From Ruminococcus sp. (GTDB lineage: Bacteria > Bacillota > Clostridia > Lachnospirales > Lachnospiraceae), in NCBI GenBank assembly GCA_020024635.1, contig JAHHTL010000013.1:1-49531 (forward strand): a stretch of 49,531 nt of DNA, in the 5' to 3' direction. The stretch's first letter is position 1, and each line of letters begins with the position of its first letter. This document shows positions 45,446 through 49,531 of the stretch, piece after piece. The notes under the pieces were generated by a model. The model searched no databases. It saw only the letters and a program-made list of their open reading frames with translations, and was not told the origin of the DNA. Both the position numbers and the translations under genes were made by a program.

Positions 45446-46668
45446 TCTTCATCCCCCTGCTTTTTAAAAATCTGCAAACTTCTTTCTAATATTCCATTCA
45501 CATAGGCAATACACATTCCATAATTTGTAATTGGAACATTTTGATCTTGTGCGCATTTTAATCGATATTTCATTTCTCGGTCTGTAAGGGTACATCCACC
45601 ACAATGAATGATCATGGCATACTTTGACAAATCTGTGGGAAATTCTTGTCCACTTGTGAACACAAATTCCACATCTGCACCGGTAAATTCTCGAATCCAT
45701 GACGGAATTTTAACCGTTCCAATATCCTCACATTGTCTATGATGGGTACATCCTTCTGAAATAAGGACCTTATCTCCATCTTTTAAACTCCATAACTTCT
45801 CCGTGCCTTTTACTGTAACATCCAACCATCCTTTATATCTGGCAAAAAGAATGGAAAAGGAAGTCAATGGAATGTACTCTGGAACAATCGAAGAAACGTT
45901 TCGGAAAATCTGGCTATCCGTAATAACAAGCTTCGGGCAGCCCCTCATTTTATCCAATGTTTGCTCCAACTGCGTGTCTTTCACAACAACCGCCACTGCA
46001 CCTATGTCAATAATATCTCGTATGGTCTGCTGCTGCGGAAGAATCAACCTTCCTTTTGGCGCCCCAGAATCCACTGGAACTACAAGAACCACCACGTCTC
46101 CCGGCTGCAAAAGATCACTGATTATTTTCTTTTTTTCTTTCGTTTCCGGTATAAGGTGCGCCACTTTTTCTTTCAACTCATAGATATTATGCCCCGTTCT
46201 CGTACTCACTCTAATACAATTTTCATCTGTCAGTCCATACGCTTCCATCTGTGCAGATAAATACATACATCTAGCGGAATCAATTTTATTTAACACCACC
46301 AGATATGGTATTTTCTTTTCTCGAATCCGCTGAAGTACCATTCCATCCTCTTTTGTAATTCCTGCGTCCACATCAATAATCAAAAGCGCAATATCTGCTT
46401 TATTGAGCACTTGGTAGGTCTTTTGTACCCGTAATCGTCCAAGATTCCCAATATCATCCATGCCCGGTGTATCAATGATCACGACTGGTCCAAGTGGCTG
46501 TAATTCCATAGCCTTAGAAACCGGGTCTGTCGTTGTCCCAGGAACTTCTGACACAACTGCAGAATTTTGCCCTGTCATAGCATTAATAAGGCTAGATTTT
46601 CCAGCATTTCTTTTTCCAAAAATCCCAATATGAATCCTCTCAGAGGATGGTGTGCTATTCAAACTCAT
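45439..46668 (-). CDS. hydF: [FeFe]-hydrogenase maturation GTPase
   Basis: This 409-residue scaffold protein assembles the diiron subcluster of [FeFe]-hydrogenase. The GTPase domain has Walker A GKRNAGKS (18-25) and the switch motif DTPG. The C-terminal iron-sulfur motif CxH-x45-HCxxC (in GCTHHRQC and IHCGGC) matches HydF. AAAGGAGACC precedes the start. It follows hydE and hydG in one run; the hydA structural gene is not in view. Confidence 0.96.
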   Translation of the reverse strand: MSLNSTPSSERIHIGIFGKRNAGKSSLINAMTGQNSAVVSEVPGTTTDPVSKAMELQPLGPVVIIDTPGMDDIGNLGRLRVQKTYQVLNKADIALLIIDVDAGITKEDGMVLQRIREKKIPYLVVLNKIDSARCMYLSAQMEAYGLTDENCIRVSTRTGHNIYELKEKVAHLIPETKEKKKIISDLLQPGDVVVLVVPVDSGAPKGRLILPQQQTIRDIIDIGAVAVVVKDTQLEQTLDKMRGCPKLVITDSQIFRNVSSIVPEYIPLTSFSILFARYKGWLDVTVKGTEKLWSLKDGDKVLISEGCTHHRQCEDIGTVKIPSWIREFTGADVEFVFTSGQEFPTDLSKYAMIIHCGGCTLTDREMKYRLKCAQDQNVPITNYGMCIAYVNGILERSLQIFKKQGDEEW

Positions 46669-46685
46669 AGTTGGTCTCCTTTGCT

Positions 46686-48107
46686 CTAAAATCGAAAGTC
46701 ATTTCCCGTTCCATTTTCAATCGCTTCTATATGTTCTAATACAATCTGGCGTACTTTTTCACTGGGAATCTTTGCAAGTTCCTTTTCAATCATTTGATCT
46801 CCTATTTTTTTCGTACTATTGGATGCGTAATCTACAAGAAACTCCTTTAACGTCATCAGTGCATTGGGATGACAGCAATTTTGAATCTGCTGACTTTTGC
46901 ACAACTCCATAAAGCGATCTCCTGTGCGCCCTTCTCTATAGCAGGCTGTACAAAAACTTGGAAGATACCCTAATTCCATCAACCATTTTACCACTTCATC
47001 AAGGGTTCTTTTATCACTAACATCAAACTGTTCTGAATTTTCTTCCTCCTCTTCTGGATGTGCATATCCTCCAACACTTGTTTTGGAAGCGCCACTTACT
47101 TGAGAAATTCCAAGACGAAGAACTTTTTCTCTACATTCCTTACTTTCTCTTGTAGAAACAATCATCCCTGTATAAGGTACAGAAATCCGTATGCAGGCAA
47201 CTATTTTTGCAAAAATCTCATCACTGATTCCATTGGTAAATGTACGAATATCAATATCGTCTGCATTTCGGAGTCTTGGAACACTTATCGTATGTGGACC
47301 AACTCCATAAGTTGCTTCCAAATGCTCTGCATGCATTAAAAGTCCTGCAAATTCATAGCGATATTTGTCTAGACCAAATAATACCCCAAGTCCTACATCA
47401 TCAATTCCCCCTTCCATGGCACGATCCATTGCTTCCGTGTGATAACAGTAATCATGTTTTGGCCCTGTTGGGTGAAGTGTTAAATAACTTTCTTTATGAT
47501 AGGTTTCCTGAAATAAAATATAAGTCCCAATGCCCGCTTCTTTTAATTTCCGATAATTCTCCACGGTGGTTGCCGCAATATTGACATTTACCCGTCGAAT
47601 TGCACCATTTTTATGTTTGATACTATAGATTGTTTGAATGCATTCCAAGATGTATTCCATCGGATTGTGCATCGGATCTTCCCCTGCTTCAAGGGCAAGT
47701 CGTTTATGCCCCATATCTTGCAGTGCGATCACTTCGTTTTTAATTTCTTCCTGTGTTAATTTCTTTCTTGTAATGTGTTTGTTTTTCAAATGATATGGAC
47801 AGTAAGTACAGCCATTCACACAATAGTTTGAAAGATACAATGGTGCAAACATTACAATCCGATTTCCGTAAAAATCAAGTTTTATCTGTTCTGCAAGCTT
47901 ATAAATTTCTTGATTTTTTTCTTCTAATTCACATGCTAAGAGAACCGACGCTTCTCGATGATTCAGTCCTTTTCTCTTTTTTGCTTTTTCTATGATTGCA
48001 TTAATTACTTCTTCATTATTCTTATTAGCATCTGCATAAGAAAGCGTATCCAAAATCTCCTCATGGTCAATAAATTCTTCTGCTTTTTTTGATTTTACAT
48101 CATACAT
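46686..48107 (-). CDS. hydG: [FeFe]-hydrogenase maturation radical SAM enzyme (tyrosine lyase)
   Basis: The product has 473 residues from the ATG at 48107, chosen for GGAGGAGG 6 nt upstream. It splits tyrosine to supply CO and cyanide to the hydrogenase cofactor. The radical SAM cluster motif is Cys96, Cys100, Cys103 in CVNGCTYC. The second cluster motif CX2CX22C, specific to HydG, lies near the C-terminus (CTACYREGRTGD onward). Both are complete. It follows hydE by 20 bases. Confidence 0.96.
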   Translation of the reverse strand: MYDVKSKKAEEFIDHEEILDTLSYADANKNNEEVINAIIEKAKKRKGLNHREASVLLACELEEKNQEIYKLAEQIKLDFYGNRIVMFAPLYLSNYCVNGCTYCPYHLKNKHITRKKLTQEEIKNEVIALQDMGHKRLALEAGEDPMHNPMEYILECIQTIYSIKHKNGAIRRVNVNIAATTVENYRKLKEAGIGTYILFQETYHKESYLTLHPTGPKHDYCYHTEAMDRAMEGGIDDVGLGVLFGLDKYRYEFAGLLMHAEHLEATYGVGPHTISVPRLRNADDIDIRTFTNGISDEIFAKIVACIRISVPYTGMIVSTRESKECREKVLRLGISQVSGASKTSVGGYAHPEEEEENSEQFDVSDKRTLDEVVKWLMELGYLPSFCTACYREGRTGDRFMELCKSQQIQNCCHPNALMTLKEFLVDYASNSTKKIGDQMIEKELAKIPSEKVRQIVLEHIEAIENGTGNDFRF

Positions 48108-48127
48108 GCGAATCCTCCTCCTCATCT

Positions 48128-49168
48128 CTACGGCACAAGTGAGTCACCTCTATCGACTACCACCTGATATCCAATTTCTTTCATCTCGGCTCGAAGTAAT
48201 TCCAATCCTTCGGCCGCTTCATCTTTCGTATATCGTTTGTGATCGTATAAACTATATTGTTTTCTATTCTCTAGCGGGGATAAATTGGGCATCACTACAT
48301 TTGCTCCTGCCAAAATTCCAAGTTTCCTTCCATTTGTCGCAATCGACCCTAGCGCTGTAGTTGCCGGAAGAAGGACTTCTGGAAGCATAAGCCTTAAAAG
48401 TCCAAGCATATACAAGGTCTGAAACAACGTGCCCGATTTTTTTTCTCGAAAGGGTGTATCTTTTTGAGTAATAAATGGTCCAATTCCTACCATGTGAGGA
48501 TGAAGTTTTTCTAAAAACAACATATCCATAGCAAGATGTTCTGCCGTTTGTCCCGGCGATCCAACCATAAACCCACTTCCCACCTGATAGCCAATGTCTT
48601 TTAATTCAAACAAACACATTTGCCTGTGCTCTGGAGACAACTCCACCGGATGCAGCATCCGATAATGCTTTGCATCGTAGGTTTCATGACGTAAAAGATA
48701 GCGATCTGCCCCAGCATTATAATATTTCTCATAAGTAGATTTCTCTTTTTCTCCTATGGATAACGTAATTGCACATTCTGGAAATTGCTTCTTGATTTCT
48801 CGAAGCAACGCACACATCTTCTCTTCTGTATAAAAACCGTCTTCCCCTCCTTGTAACACAAAGGTTCGAAATCCTAGTTCGTATCCTTTTGCACAACAAG
48901 AGAGAATCTCCTCCTTGCCAAGCCGGTACCGAACAATGTTTGAATTACTCTTTCTGATTCCACAATAAAAGCAATCATTTTTACAATAATTTGTAAATTC
49001 AATAAGTCCACGAATATAAATCTTATTTCCATAATACGCTTTTTGTACTCGTCTCGCCCGTTCAAAGAGGAAGTCCGCTAATTCCTCATTTGCTCCTTCT
49101 ATTAAGCGGATCCATTTTTTCTTCGATAAAGAACGATTTTCCTCTAGTTCATAGATTAATTCTTTCAT
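48128..49168 (-). CDS. hydE: [FeFe]-hydrogenase maturation radical SAM enzyme HydE
   Basis: This 346-residue radical SAM protein is needed for the bridging ligand and iron synthon of the hydrogenase cofactor. The cluster motif is Cys62, Cys66, Cys69 in CKNDCFYCG. LQGGEDGFYTEE and the late SPLENRKQYSLYDHKRYT are HydE-like. It is first in the hydE-hydG-hydF-NUDIX run and has its own promoter. Confidence 0.95.
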   Translation of the reverse strand: MKELIYELEENRSLSKKKWIRLIEGANEELADFLFERARRVQKAYYGNKIYIRGLIEFTNYCKNDCFYCGIRKSNSNIVRYRLGKEEILSCCAKGYELGFRTFVLQGGEDGFYTEEKMCALLREIKKQFPECAITLSIGEKEKSTYEKYYNAGADRYLLRHETYDAKHYRMLHPVELSPEHRQMCLFELKDIGYQVGSGFMVGSPGQTAEHLAMDMLFLEKLHPHMVGIGPFITQKDTPFREKKSGTLFQTLYMLGLLRLMLPEVLLPATTALGSIATNGRKLGILAGANVVMPNLSPLENRKQYSLYDHKRYTKDEAAEGLELLRAEMKEIGYQVVVDRGDSLVP

Positions 49169-49200
49169 CTCATCCCACTTCTATTTTATAGTTTTTCTGT

Positions 49201-49229
49201 ATTATAAATCAGATTATCAATAAAATCAA
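49201..49229 (-). promoter_or_regulatory. Promoter of the hydrogenase maturation operon
   Basis: The minus strand has TTGATT (49224-49229) and TATAAT (49201-49206) with a 17-base spacer, 33 bases before the hydE ATG. Confidence 0.7.
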
Positions 49230-49239
49230 ATTTTAGAAC

Positions 49240-49283
49240 AAAAAAGCACCCCTACAGTTTATAAAACAAAACCGTAGAGATGC
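49240..49283 (-). terminator. Terminator of the TauE/SafE-type gene
   Basis: A stem of about 15 bp (49269-49283 with 49246-49260, two G-T or mismatched pairs) is followed on the minus strand by CTTTTTTG. It lies just after the TauE/SafE stop. Confidence 0.8.
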
Positions 49284-49301
49284 AATTGATCAACTTTTTA
49301 T

Positions 49302-49531
49302 TTAAGCTTTTTTACTCCTGCGAGCTGCTCTTAACATAACAAATGAAGTGTAAATGGTTACACCTACTACAATCCATTTAAGGACGGTAATTGGCAAAGA
49401 TTTGATTACCAGACATGCGATCAGCGTTCCGATCGATCCAAAAATTGCCATCCAAAAAGCAGAACGACGATTATACGCACCCTCTTTGATGAATTTTACA
49501 GATGCTGCTGGCATCAAAAATGCACAAGATC
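49302..49531 (-). CDS. TauE/SafE-family membrane protein, C-terminal part
   Basis: The last about 76 residues are visible. The frame stays open to the right edge, so the apparent internal start is not the true one. Two TM helices, PAASVKFIKEGAYNRRS before the first, and a basic end RAARRSKKA match the C-terminus of TauE/SafE (formerly DUF81) permeases, which move sulfonates or other anions. Substrate unknown. Confidence 0.75.
   Translation of the reverse strand, partial: SCAFLMPAASVKFIKEGAYNRRSAFWMAIFGSIGTLIACLVIKSLPITVLKWIVVGVTIYTSFVMLRAARRSKKA

Overview
The window is AT-rich, with dense co-directional operons, strong AGGAGG-type ribosome binding sites and lipobox secretion signals. It carries a clostridial gene set: HydE/HydF/HydG hydrogenase maturases, a YlmC/YmxH-type protein, LytS/YesM-YesN two-component control and BMP-type nucleoside importers. 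A secreted GH98 enzyme of the blood-group/mucin-degrading kind points to a gut Lachnospiraceae bacterium, probably near the Ruminococcus gnavus/torques group. The genus is an inference. No insertion sequence, phage gene, rRNA or CRISPR array was seen.

Layout. 1-6500: surface and glycan genes on the minus strand, a 1606-residue multimodular GH98 endo-beta-galactosidase followed 24 bp later by a leucine-rich-repeat surface protein that runs off the left edge. 6735-7670: an HSL-type esterase. 7824-11984: an envelope-stress-like cassette of vanY-like carboxypeptidase, ECF sigma factor, six-TM membrane protein, ABC ATPase and ABC permease. The same 40-nt promoter-like element (31/40 identical, same spacing) stands before both the carboxypeptidase and the sigma gene. 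12233-21872: response regulator (YesN), histidine kinase (YesM) with almost no sensor domain, a degenerate RbsA-like tandem ATPase, then a complete ribose-type ABC importer and a fused DhaK-DhaL kinase. This looks like a self-regulated uptake and phosphorylation unit for dihydroxyacetone or a related small keto-sugar. 22362-32992: an 11-gene operon with a BMP-type nucleoside importer, isochorismatase-like hydrolase, PfkB kinase, nucleoside phosphorylase, BtpA/SgcQ protein, Fe-alcohol dehydrogenase, TrpA-like barrel and GntR regulator. It is probably a catabolic route for an unusual nucleoside. A strong promoter with a palindrome at the start site precedes it.

33158-33487: tRNA-Pro(CGG) and tRNA-Gln(CTG), each with its own terminator hairpin. 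33533-36693: housekeeping genes dapF, xth, truA, nrdR and ylmC-like. 36815-44876: a small DUF3783-like gene, a heterodimeric ABC exporter pair, a fused DUF975/CmpB-like membrane protein, a DEAD-box helicase with a DbpA-type RNA-binding domain, and a hemolysin III family protein. 44960-49168: hydE-hydG-hydF plus a NUDIX hydrolase overlapping hydF, with no hydrogenase structural gene in view. 49302-end: the C-terminus of a TauE/SafE-type membrane protein.

The parts most worth a second look are the pseudo-ATPase between the sensorless kinase and the sugar importer, the duplicated ECF promoter linking a carboxypeptidase to an ABC cassette, and the nucleoside operon with its odd set of TIM-barrel enzymes.
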